DNA from: Artemisia argyi
Taxonomy: Eukaryota; Streptophyta; Magnoliopsida; Asterales; Asteraceae
Assembly (NCBI GenBank): GCA_030686995.1
Contig: CM060687.1
Coordinates: forward strand, 167,200,090 to 167,264,089
Length of the DNA stretch: 64,000 nucleotides
Direction: 5' to 3'
The position numbers and the translations under genes are program-made. This document shows positions 1 to 10,104 of this stretch, in pieces. The notes below the pieces were generated by a model that was not told where the DNA came from, did not search any database, and was given only the letters and a program-made list of their open reading frames with translations. Each line of letters starts with the position of its first letter. Position 1 is the first letter of the stretch.

Positions 1-31
1 AATTACAAAATATGGTCTACTGCTATGAAAA

Positions 32-322
32 TTGCTGAAATGTAACAATAAAATGGGATTTGTTGATGGTATATGTGTTAAGCCGGTTACTAGTCATGTG
101 TTGGCCCAACAAAGGGAAAGATGTAATGTTATAGTTCTTGGTTGGATTCTTGGTACTTTGTCTTCTGAATTTTATTTAGGACAAATGTATTCTAAAATTG
201 CATATGAGGTTTGGATTGAATTAAAGGAAACTTATGATAAGATGGATGGATATGTTATTTTCAAAGTGATTCATAAGATTAATAGTTTGAAACAAGGTGA
301 TCTATCTCTGCCAAAAACTTTT
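32..322 (+). pseudogene. copia gag fragment
   Basis: This open stretch of about 97 residues has the helical pattern of the copia gag (UBN2 / Retrotran_gag) N-terminal half: a VWIELKETYDKMDG-type segment followed by IHKINSLKQGD. In the family gag would continue through a CCHC zinc knuckle into protease. Here it runs straight into integrase sequence at about 322, so the rest of gag, protease and most of integrase are missing. It is a broken fragment. Confidence 0.75.
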
Positions 323-900
323 TAATGATCTAGGGATTATTCATCAAACTTCTTATGCCTATAATCCAAGGTTGCAAAAATCGCGAATCGGTAGTCGGGC
401 TGTATATCACCTTGTAGCTTGTAATTGGTCTAGGCAGGATTACTCGGATTGACATTACTGACAAATTTTAGTTATTTCCGGCAAGTTTTGTGTATTTTCG
501 GCAAGGTATTTTCTAAAAAAGAATTTGTAATAGACTTAAATAGTTACATAAGTGATCAAAATAAGTTTACAATGAGTTTTGGGTACTTCCAAAAAGATTT
601 ATAGATTTCCGGCAAGTTGACCACCATTGACCGCCGTTGATCGCCATTAACCACAGTTGACCTACTTGTTTGACCCAGTTATATAAATCGGCAAGGTCGG
701 TGGCCTTGTAGCACCTAATCGGCTATTAATCGGATTTGTAGAACTTTTTTTGCAACACTGCTATAATCCACAGCAAAATGTGATCGCTGAGAAGAAACAT
801 AGAGATCTTCTTAATGTTTCTAGGAGTCTTACATTTCAGGGGGATTCCTTTGTATGATCTTGAAAGTAATATGTGTTTTATTCTAGGGATGTTAAGTTTT
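322..900 (+). pseudogene. copia integrase fragment split by a hAT MITE
   Basis: Just after the gag fragment, translation gives a GIIHQTSYAYNP segment. After the hAT insertion at 367-760 it continues as PQQNVIAEKKHRDLLN and so on. This matches the end of the copia integrase core, normally PQQNG.ERKHRHLLN, which carries the catalytic glutamate. The MITE landed inside the Tyr-Asn-Pro codons and duplicated CTATAATC. Beyond about 850 the frame is lost. The piece is non-functional. Confidence 0.75.
367..760 (+). mobile_element. hAT-type MITE, 394 bp
   Basis: The element begins CAAGGTTGCAAAAA and ends TTTTTTTGCAACACTG, so the ends are imperfect inverted repeats. It is flanked by a perfect 8-bp target duplication, CTATAATC, at 359-366 and 761-768. 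An 8-bp duplication and short inverted ends are diagnostic of the hAT superfamily. The interior has repeats around GACCGCCGTTGA and no coding capacity. Confidence 0.85.
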
Positions 901-2065
901 ATGAAACTATTTTCCCTTTTAAATGGAAGTCCACAAATGTTTTAGAAGAGTATGGAAATGATTTCAAATAGTTTACAAATGATTTTAATGGTTATGAACA
1001 AAGTTTTATTGAGTATGAAGTTAACAACTTAAAACTTTTTTGATGTCCATGGGTCTGAAAGTCCCAAGGATGAACAGGGAAACACTTCTACTATGGAAGG
1101 TAGAGATAGACCAGTTTTAAATAGTAAGGATCCTAGGGTTATTAGGGAAGAACCACTTAACCTGAGGTGGTCTGGTAGGCAGAGAAATTTTCCCTCCAGG
1201 TTAAATGCTTTTGTTGTTAATAGTAGTAAGAGATATGGTATTGAGAAATATGTTAACTATGCTAAACCATCTAATATGAATCTTTGTTTTGCTACTACAC
1301 TTAGTAAGTCTACTAAACCCAAGACTTATTTTGAGGTTGTTAAAGATAAGAATTTGGTTGAGGCTATGAATAACGAAATTGAAGTATTGCATAGATATAA
1401 TACTTATGATCTTGCTGACTATGAGGAGACTTTTAGTCGTGTAGTTAAAATGGTTACTGTAAGATGCATTATTAGTATTGATGTGCATAATTGTTGGTCA
1501 CTATACCAGTTAGATGTTAATAATGCATTCTTGTATGGTGATTTGAATGAGGATGTTTATAAATCTTTACCTCCTCGTATTATAAAGAAAGTGAAACTAG
1601 AGTTTGTAAGCTTATCAAGTCTTTGTGTGGACTTAAACAAGCACCAAAGCAATGGAATGAGAAACTAACATGTGCTTTAAAAGAAAATGGTTTTAAACAA
1701 AGTTTCAAAGATTATTCTTTGTTTGTTAAAAATGATAATGGTTTATTTTTGGCACTGTTAGTCTATGTTGATGATATATTAATTACTGGAAACATTAATG
1801 AAGAGATTGAAAAGTTTAAAAAGTTTTTAAGTAAAATGTTTCAGATTAAAGATCTGGGCAATTTAAAGTATTTATTTGGGAATTGAAGTTTTAGAAAACA
1901 AAAAGGGTTTGTGTTTAACTCAAAGGAAGTATTGTTTAGAGCTTCTTTGTAAGTATAGGTTGCTTGCTTGCAAACCTTCTGCTACTCCTTTGCAGCATAA
2001 TGTAGTCTTAAATCATATTAAAACTAACAATGATAAAAAATGAAAAGTCTTACTGAATATTAAAA

Positions 2066-2277
2066 GTTGGTTGGGAAGCTGATATATTTGCTAGTTACTA
2101 GACTTGATATTTCCTATGTAGTACATTGTCTGAGCCAGCATATGCATTCACCATTGCAATCACATTTTAATTGGTTTGGGAAGCTTATATATTTGTCAGT
2201 TACTTGACCTGATATTTCCTATGCAGTATATTGTGTGAGTCAGCATATGCATTCACCATTTTAGTCACATTTTAATG
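2066..2277 (+). repeat. Tandem duplication (~105 bp x2) inside copia RT
   Basis: Two diverged copies lie head to tail at about 2066-2170 and 2171-2277. Both contain TGGGAAGCT, GATATTTCCTATG and CAGCATATGCATTCACCATT, and both code for the TRPDISYAV-type segment of RT. The hAT MITE at 2278 sits exactly at the end of the second copy. Confidence 0.8.
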
Positions 2278-2690
2278 TAGAGGTGGCAAAACAGGCGGGC
2301 CGGACGGGCACGGGCCACGGGTCAAACGTGCTACGGGCTAAACAGGCTACAGGCTAAACGGGCACGGCTAAACGGGTACGGGCTAAACGGGCGCGTGTTA
2401 TATGAATCATTTTAGAAAATACCCAAAACAATGAAATAAATTCCTTAAACTTAACACCTCATTTTTATTTAAAAAATTAAATATATTATATCTATAAGTT
2501 TTTCTTTAAAACAATTGTAATGTTATCCAATTGAGAAAAAATATGTGCCCATTTGCGCGCATTTAACTTTCAAATGGTCAATATATGCCCATTTCAAAAA
2601 AAGAGGGGGAACCAAATGTGCCCAAATCTTTTAAAAGTTTGCCCATTTAGCATATATTTTTTTTATTTTGAGCACAAATTGCCACCTCTA
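2278..2690 (+). mobile_element. hAT-type MITE, 413 bp, with an ACGGGC-rich end
   Basis: The ends are perfect 12-bp inverted repeats, TAGAGGTGGCAA and TTGCCACCTCTA. The flanks are a perfect 8-bp duplication, TTTTAATG, at 2270-2277 and 2691-2698. The left 120 bp is a degenerate array of ACGGGC/TAAACGGGC words. The right half carries repeats of ATGTGCCCATTT. There is no open reading frame of note. The superfamily call rests on the 8-bp duplication and the short ends. Confidence 0.88.
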
Positions 2691-3264
2691 TTTTAATGCT
2701 ACATTGAGAGTACTCACGTATTTAAAGATATCTCCTGGTTTGGGGGTTCAGTTTAGTAAAGGTAGTTTACTCAGTTTGCATGCTTATGCAGATGCAGACT
2801 GGTCAAAGTGTCTTGTTACTAAAAAGTCAGTATCTCATTTCTGTGTTTTTTATGCAATAACCTTGTGTCTTGGAAGAGTAAGAAGCAAGCAACTATTTCA
2901 AGGTCTTCAGCAGAGGCTGAATATAGATGTTTAGCTTCTACCACTTGTGAGGTTGGTTGGCTTATCAATCTGCTAAAGGACTTGAAAGTAGATGGCTTAC
3001 TTCCTGTGTCTTTATATAGTGATAGTACATTAGCAATTCAGATTGCTGCTAATCCAGTTTTCTGTTAGAAAGCTAAGCATTTTAAGATTGATGTGCATGT
3101 AGTGAGACAAAAAGTTGTAGCTGGTGTTGTAAAAACTATTAAGGTGAATTCAAAAAATCAAATTACTGATATATTTACCAAAGGTCTGAGCATTTCTCAG
3201 CATAAGCAATTTTGTTCTCAGCTGAACATGGTTGACATGTTTGCTCTATGAGTTTGAGGAGGGG

Positions 3265-3709
3265 TGTTGAAAGGATGCTTTGACTTTGGTCAAACTCATA
3301 CTTGTTCTAATGTAAGGGACTTGTTGTGACAAGTTTTTATACTTATAATATTCTGGATGTGTTTGTTATGTTTGTGTTTTACAGGGACCTAAGGGCAAAG
3401 TGGGTGTATATAAGCTGGCATCCAAATCTAAGGTTTTCATTCATTCTCATTCTTCTCAAAGTTTACAGACATACAAAGTGTTTTCTCTCTCAAGTTTAGT
3501 ATAGTCTTTTTGGTGTTGATCTTCTTGATCATCTGGTCTGGTTTATAAGTTGTTCCTGTATTGAGAGTTATAGTGAGGTTGTTTGTAAGAGAGTATTGTA
3601 TCTTTACAGTTGCACTAGTTGGAGGACAACTGATTTTTGCTTTGTATTGTTTGGTTAGATTCCATTTGGGGATTAATCTACTATAGGTGTAATAAGAAAA
3701 TATTTCACA
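3265..3709 (+). repeat. copia 3' LTR
   Basis: A purine run, GAGGAGGGG, ends at 3264 and is followed by TGTTGAAAGG, the usual polypurine tract to LTR junction. The LTR start is secure. The end at 3709 (TTTCACA) is inferred because the 5' LTR is not available for alignment and no 5-bp duplication can be checked. Confidence 0.65.
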
Positions 3710-5131
3710 AAGGGTGGTTGGGTGGGTGAAATATTTGTGTTGTGGTTGTAATTAGTGATTAGATTGTTAGTTTTTATATAATTAAACTTTCTATCAAATA
3801 TCTAATTGGACCTATTTATAGTATTTAAAAAGACCAAAGTAAACCCATATCCTAATAAGTAGTATTTACCCAACTATACGCATATTTAATCAATAAATCT
3901 CAAATTGACAATTCTACTAGTTATACGTGACTTATGGTTTAATAGTGTGCTTTTACTCGTTAAAAATATAAAGTATGTTTCATTAAAGCAACGTAATTTT
4001 TAAGTAAACTAATGGACAAATTAGCAATTATAAAGAGAAAAGCTGCAGCTGTTTTAGGACGTAAAAAAAAGTTGCCCGGTTTTTGGAATCACATAAAGTA
4101 TAATGACCCTCACTTTAAGAATTATTTGAAGATATTTTTGTTGCTTTTCACCAATTTCTCTTTAATGAGATCATTTTCGTTGATAATAACAACAATGAAG
4201 CACTTGTGCATGACTAGTTATCGTTTTTATATTTTCTTCTAACAAAGTAGTAATTTAAATTTGTTTTAAAGGTATGTGATTTCTCCCAACTCACATAAAA
4301 TATGGTCACAACTTTTTTTGATGCACACACCACAATGTTACATCATTAATACACATGTTATAACATGCTATATGCATAATTGTGATGTGTGCATAAAAAA
4401 AAGTGGTGTAAGTACGTATCACTTGACATAAAATATATAAAGTTTAATTTTGATACGTAATTAACGTTTTATTAACTTAAACATTATACAAAATGCATGC
4501 TTTATGACAAAAAGTTTTTTTGAACTCCAAACTTTAGCTAACATGTGACCAATATAATAAAAGCTATAGCTAGCGAAACCTGTTTAAAACTATATACGTA
4601 AATTGTTATCATAGCGATACAAGCTATGAGACTAATATTTTTTGAACTAACGACCGTATCTTTAAGTTAATGTACATATATACGTACATTCTAAATTTGT
4701 ATTTCCTTGAAATATACCTATATTAATTAATAGCAGGGGGTAAGTTGGGTTCGGTGTTGGCTATTTGGGTAAGCATCCAATCAAAGCTACAATAATTAAT
4801 TGGTACGTAGTTTGATTAGATGGCATGGGATTCATCTTGTCTCAAGTGTATTACCCTAGTCTTTGGTCAAAGATTTCTTCAATTACATATATATTTTATT
4901 TTGGAATGCAATACAACATTATTTTTTTTTTATTCTTTTTTTTTTACTACATTTGTTTCTTCACTGGTTATTAAATGAGAATTGATTGGCACACATTGAT
5001 TTTTGATTGGGACACTCCAATTGACTTACCAGACAGTTGTACCATATTGACAGCATGCTTTGATTACTTGTACCGTGAGTGTGCAAATAAAAAAGAGGAG
5101 TGTGCAAATCACATCCCTTATTAAATACCCC
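3710..5131. other. Intergenic, AT-rich
   Basis: No supported gene. The short reading frames here lack family features. The only structure seen is the inverted repeat at 4307-4408. Confidence 0.6.
4307..4408. repeat. Inverted-repeat element, MITE-like
   Basis: Two 27-bp arms at 4307-4333 and 4382-4408 are inverted copies built on TTTTTTTGATGCACACA, differing at a few positions, around a 48-bp AT-rich spacer. An 11-bp direct repeat ACATAAAATAT occurs at 4293-4303 and 4426-4436, but it does not abut the arms symmetrically, so the superfamily is not assigned. Confidence 0.45.
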
Positions 5132-5292
5132 TTTTAGATTATAGGCCAAGACTCGGCCTAATCAATGGCTTATGGTGCATTAGGTTTAGGGTTTATGTTA
5201 GTTTATTCTTAAAGCTATGTTCTATTATAAATAGACATGTTATCTTATGTAATTGAGAGGTCACTCAATCAATAAAACTTTATTATCTTACA
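5132..5292 (+). repeat. 5' LTR (161 bp) of the old element
   Basis: It shares most of its length with 18397-18559, including AAAGCTATGTTCTATTATAA, TCTTATGTAATTG and the end ACTTTATTATCTTACA, at roughly 85% identity by eye. The expected initial TG is mutated to TT. Confidence 0.7.
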
Positions 5293-5304
5293 TGGTATCC
5301 GAGC
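5293..5304 (+). other. Primer-binding site, initiator-tRNA-Met type
   Basis: TGGTATCCGAGC lies immediately after the LTR. The usual plant initiator tRNA-Met site is TGGTATCAGAGC, so there is one mismatch. Confidence 0.7.
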
Positions 5305-6230
5305 TTTAGGTAAGATCAACTAACACAAATTTTTAATCTTCCAGTCATCAGCTACTGGTGGGTGATCCGAAGGGATCTGATTATTTTCACATTTTTTTAA
5401 TTAGGATTTTGTTTTTATGTTTTTAATGCATAAATCATATTACATAAAACCCTAGCCGTCAAAATATACTCTGTATTCCGGAGATGGTGATGTGTCGTGT
5501 AATGTTACTGGTATAAATGAGGGGTTTACTGAAGTTACTAGTAATGAGGGGTTGACTGAACCATTGAAAGGTAATACTGAAAGGAGTAACGTTACTCTTT
5601 TGATGACTGAGAATACTGCTACAAGGGGTACGTTTACTACCTTGGGGTCGACTAACTCTACTGGAAAAAAGACTGTGGTCTGATGGGGTTAAGGCTACTA
5701 GATTTCTGATTGATACTTCGGTGAATTCTGGTGATGGTGTTCGTGTTTTACCAAGTGCTGGAGGAGAGGATGATATTAACTCAATTTTGTATAATTTCAT
5801 GTCTAAGATTGCAAGCTTGGATACTAGAAGTAAGCTTGATCAAGTCTTGCAATCTGAGGTTGCTAGTGTGGCGTCTTCTATTACGAGTAAGCATGACTAT
5901 ATTGATGTTATGTTTAGTGTGTCGCTTAAAACTCTAAAGGATATTGATGATTTCACTATGGGTATTGAAGAGGGTAAATATCTGATGTAGGCTGATTTAG
6001 AAAGTGATGTTCTAACAATGGTTATGGATGACGTAGATGGTTTGTGGGAAGCTTTTAAGGTTGAAACAAATACTAAATCTTCGACCCCTAAAACTCCTCA
6101 TGAGTCTCCTATTGTCCAAACTGTTGACATCAATGCAACATCCTATGCAGGAGCTCCGAGTTTGAGGGATGACCATCCTAAAATTGATACTAATTTTCGT
6201 CCCCTAGTTTCCGAACCCGTATTTGAAGGT

Positions 6231-6235
6231 GTTAA
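6231..6235. repeat. Target duplication GTTAA, left copy
   Basis: It is matched by GTTAA at 14224-14228. The pair brackets the 8-kb gypsy element and interrupts a Val-Asn codon pair of the gag-like pseudogene. Confidence 0.95.
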
Positions 6236-7648
6236 TGATGCGTGGGAATCGCACCTTGCTTTACCTCTCGAGGGATCTCGCGAGGCTTACAACCCCCACC
6301 AGGCAGTGTACCTGATCGTTGTAGTATAGTATAGTGACAAGTACCGGGGGATTGATCGTTCAGCTTAGGAATAGTGTCGCTAGGATTAGAAAGCCTAATT
6401 AAAAGTTCTAGAGATGAAAGATGATTATTTTTGTGTTTTTATATTTTATGAAAGCAAGTAAAATATCGGGTTTTGGAAGAGTGGGCGGAATTAGTTGTTA
6501 TTCAACTAACCCAAAAACTACTTTATAACTAATTAAACTAATGAAAATGAAATTAAGCTAATATTAAACTAAGGTTGTGAGCAGTATTTGGAGAAATTGT
6601 GTTTACTTAGACTTCATTACTCCCTAGATATCTTTTACATGTCAATTACTTGTTACACTTGTATGGATGACGGATTGTATTCCTTAATACCATTCGTGGG
6701 GTGGCATACATAACTCCCCAACTCTATGAGCTCTTATCTCCTCCTACACCATGACCCAGCACAACTATAGGGATTGTAAACAGTGGCTCATGCATTAAAT
6801 ACAACCAATAAAGACCTAGTACGCCTCGGTTCATGTTTCTTAAGACGTTCAAGCATGTTACCATTTGGAGATCTGCCAGTTTTCTTAAGCCTAACATATA
6901 ATATCATTCATCCAAGAACAAGAATAGACAAGTAATCAACACATAATCAACATCTAGGTTTCATTAGATCTAAGCAAACACAAAGTAAATCTAGCCTAGC
7001 ATAGTAGAATTAAGATAAGAGCAAAAGATAAACAACCAACACATAGACATATTGATTGAATTAAGAGTATACTTATCTCAATTACAATGCAAGGTCTCAA
7101 GGGTTTGGAACCCTTGAAAAACCTGTAAAAGAGGCACCAAAATCGTCTTTAGGGTTTCACCAAAACTTCTCCTTCTTTTTTTAATGAAAAAACTAGAAAA
7201 CTATATATAGGAAAATCGTCCTGACGGCGTCAAGAGTTAATTCTGACGCCGTCAACTAGCCGCCATAAACTTCCTCGGACGCCCTAGATCCAATTGTGAC
7301 GGCCTTGGTGACGCCGTCACCACCTACGGTAAAATATTCTTGGCCACTTTGACGCCGTCATCTCTCCATCTGACGCCGTCACCAGCTACGGTAAAATATT
7401 CATCTTGTCTGACGCCGTCAAGAGTAAACCCTTGACGCCGTCACCTTGTATTTCCAGCTTGGATTTTCGATACTTTGTTGTTTTCTTCACTTTATGCTCC
7501 AAAAACGTCCAAAATAGTCTCTTTTCCAGAATTCACTCTCCAAACACCTAAAATCATAAAAGGAACGATTTAGGGCAATATTTGATCAAATAAAGTCGGA
7601 TTCGGGCTTAAATGACCCCCTAAAAACGGATCATTTTTCGCCTCATCA
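6236..7648 (-). repeat. 3' LTR of the gag-only gypsy element
   Basis: It starts TGATGCGTGG and ends GCCTCATCA on the plus strand, and has the same length (1,413 bp) as 12811-14223. Differences seen include A/C in AAATATCGGG, G/T in ATTCGTGGGG, C/T in TACGCCTCGG, G/A in TTTGGAGATC, A/G in TTCGATACTT, T/C in TAGTCTC, T/C in AATCATAA and C/T in GACCCCCTA. It carries its own copy of the TGACG-N-CGTCA array at 7222-7443 and of the tRNA-like stretch at 6316-6345. Confidence 0.95.
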
Positions 7649-10104
7649 TATACCCTTACACTTGAGATTTGCTTGTCCTCAAGCAAATGAGCTTTTATTC
7701 TACTCGAAAGACAAGTTAGGGGTCATTTAACACTAATATAAAAGTAATTACAACAAATAATCGTTCCACTAAAGACCAATAGACAAGCACGGAGGTCATA
7801 CACAAGCACCTCACAAATAGTGTTTAGATACTCACATCTCTCGGGTGTAATAAAGTAATATAACATTATGGAAATGGAAGATATCTCTCACTACCTGTCA
7901 TAGCAAAATAGATTACCATAGGCTTGGGAAAGGATCAAACCTCCACCACATGGCGTAAGCACCTAGGATAAACTATCAAAGAGGTCTTTTAAAAGGGTTA
8001 TAACGTTAGGTGTAGGGATATGAATTACACGGTTTTGTTGGATAAAGGGAATTTTACTGGTGGCGAGTTAACAATCTTAGTAAATTACATATACAAGATG
8101 GCGTTGCTAAGCCAAGACTAGACTCGACTTAAGCTAATAAATGAAAAATAACAAAAATGTAAAACGAACATAGAATGAAAACGGGATGGTAGTCCGTATG
8201 TTTTTCTCTTTTTCTTTTCTTTTCTATTTTTTTTTTTTTTTTTTTTTTTTTCATACACTCTTACCCTACCATCCAAAATAATACATCATAGGGGTATGAG
8301 CAATCCCCTTACACTTGAATCTTTACATATTTTACATTTAACTATTCTAATGACTCGAATTAAGAAAATCAAAACACTTGGAGCACTTTTAAGATTAACG
8401 TACATATGGGGGTAATAATATGATGTTCTTCCCCATTACTCCATAAAATAAGTACTTTACCCATGAGTCCCAATCGTCCCAAAACAATATGTACAAGGAT
8501 ATGACTCGACTTAGCAACCATGTAATCAATTAGAAAGTTAACTTAGGGTTTAACAAATAACAATAATGCACTAAAAATGAGCGCATACACGGAAGGCTAA
8601 GGCGATTTGGGTGTACGTTTAAGTGAGGTGTAACAAATTCTTCCTTTAAGTAAGATGTTTAAAGTTAGAAACGAAAAGATAGGCTCGGAGGGGTGTACTA
8701 GGGGTATCGTGTACTAAAAATGAGTACAACGCAAAGGGTTTGGGAAAAATTAGTTGACTTAACTAGCCAAGTAATATGACTTAAATGGTCAAGTAATTAT
8801 GATACGGGTTTAACACAAGGGTGATCCTAATACCTCTTATCATGTAGTAAATCCTACCACACGAATGTAGTCTCACTAGCGGTCTCGGGATGCATCACTA
8901 ACGCAAGTTCTAGAATCTAAATGCTACCGGTACACTCATAAGCACCAATAATGAATGCTTTTCCTATCAAATCTAAAGGCGAACCTCACATTTTTGGGTG
9001 GAAAATTTTTCTGAATATACGGTTATGTGCAAGTCATACAACCTCCTATCCATGAGACGCTTGCTATGGCTAAAGTTTCACTCCTAAATGTTGTAAAAAA
9101 ATTTAAATTTGGCGCTAAAATTGCACTAACAAGTATTTCTCATAGTTTTATTACTCATCTACTATCAAACAAAATAAACTCAAGCGAAAGTGCATATGTA
9201 AGGTATCATCTTTTTACCCTCCCCTTACACTTAGGATGAACATTGTCCCCAATGTTCAAGTAAAGAATGTAAAAGTGAAAAAGTAAAGAGAATGAAATCA
9301 AATACTCCCCTGATTTGCTCGGTATGGATTTTAGGTTGGCCAGGTTAAATCTTCCTCCAAGAAAATGGACAATCAAAGCTTCCCTTCCAGAATATAAATC
9401 ATCTTCTTGTCTTAAATAACCTGTAAATCCTGACAAAAGTAGACAAGGCAACCTCGCGTAAAATCGGCGGCATCCTATATAAGTTACTAAATCCTAGAAA
9501 ACAAAGTAAGATATAATGCTTGTGGAATGAAGTTTACAGATTTCCTGGAGATTATAAAACTTAATAATTCACAAAAACCATAAGACTCCGTTAGAAAAAC
9601 AAAACGGGTAAAATTTCCAGATTTTTGACTCCTGACGCCGTCAAGGGCAATTGCCTGACGCCGTCAGAATAGACCTGCAGAAATCTTTATGTTAAGTTTC
9701 CGGAAAATTTCTGGAAAAACCTTGTCCTACTTCCTGGAAAATCCTGCAAAACTTCATTATGACTCGATACAAGCATTTGACTCTAACAAATACGAATATA
9801 CATGTTCATTAAATATTGTGGAGAATCATGATCGGTTTGTTTCTTAAAAACATATTTGGGGTTTCCCCTTACACTTATCTTTTGCAAAAATACCTTTAGG
9901 TTGAAGTTAAGACTAGGCCAAACAACATAATAAAGTATTTCACATTTTAATTGAGAAACATGATCAACCAACAATAAAAATAAAACATGCATACGGAAGC
10001 AAATAACAATCAAACAATTAAAATCACACAAAACATGGGTTGCCTCCCAAGAAGCGCTTTTCTTTATTTACGAGTCTTGTAGCTAGACTCAAAGTCGTGG
10101 GTTA
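7649..10104 (-). other. Non-coding 3' internal region with repeated polypurine-type motifs
   Basis: No reading frame is supported over about 2.4 kb. In element sense the word AAGTGTAAGGG occurs four times (plus-strand 7653-7665, 8305-8318, 9221-9234, 9865-9876). The copy touching the LTR at 7653 is the likely polypurine tract. Two copies sit beside hairpins (7667-7689 and 9238-9257) that share a TTGTCCYCAA apex. The AGGACAAGC...AAGTGTRRGG arrangement is a familiar 3' signature of Athila/Tat elements. A T-rich run at 8213-8250 would be a long A/G tract in the transcript. Two TGACGCCGTCA copies occur at 9633 and 9656. Confidence 0.75.

Larger units (their letters stand above)
1093..3252 (+). 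pseudogene. copia reverse transcriptase-RNase H, broken
   Basis: Readable blocks in order: an RT N-terminal part at 1093-1668 containing EETFSRVVKMVTVR and LDVNNAFLYGDLNEDVY; a +1/-1 shift near 1620 into 1623-1886 with GLKQAPKQWNEKL and the catalytic LVYVDDILITG; a third frame with LTQRKY; then RNase H at 2865-3068 with SRSSAEAEYR and YSDSTLA, continuing past a stop to IFTKGLS. The finger region between residues of the NTYDL and DYEETF type is deleted. A tandem duplication and a hAT MITE interrupt the connection region. It cannot encode an enzyme. Confidence 0.9.
1..3709 (+). mobile_element. Decayed Ty1/copia retrotransposon, left end outside the window
   Basis: The domain order readable on the plus strand is gag, integrase, reverse transcriptase, RNase H, then a purine tract and an LTR, which is the Ty1/copia order. 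The 5' LTR lies outside the window. The element is defective: a deletion joins gag directly to the integrase end, another removes the finger part of RT, and frameshifts and stops break the rest. Two hAT MITEs (367-760 and 2278-2690) have landed in it. The right end at 3709 is inferred from a terminal CA and could be off by tens of bases. Protection by purifying selection is clearly absent. Confidence 0.9.

Noticed and set aside
4293..4436. Mutator-like element with 11-bp target duplication
   Set aside because: The 11-bp direct repeat does not abut the inverted arms symmetrically, so the superfamily call was withdrawn.
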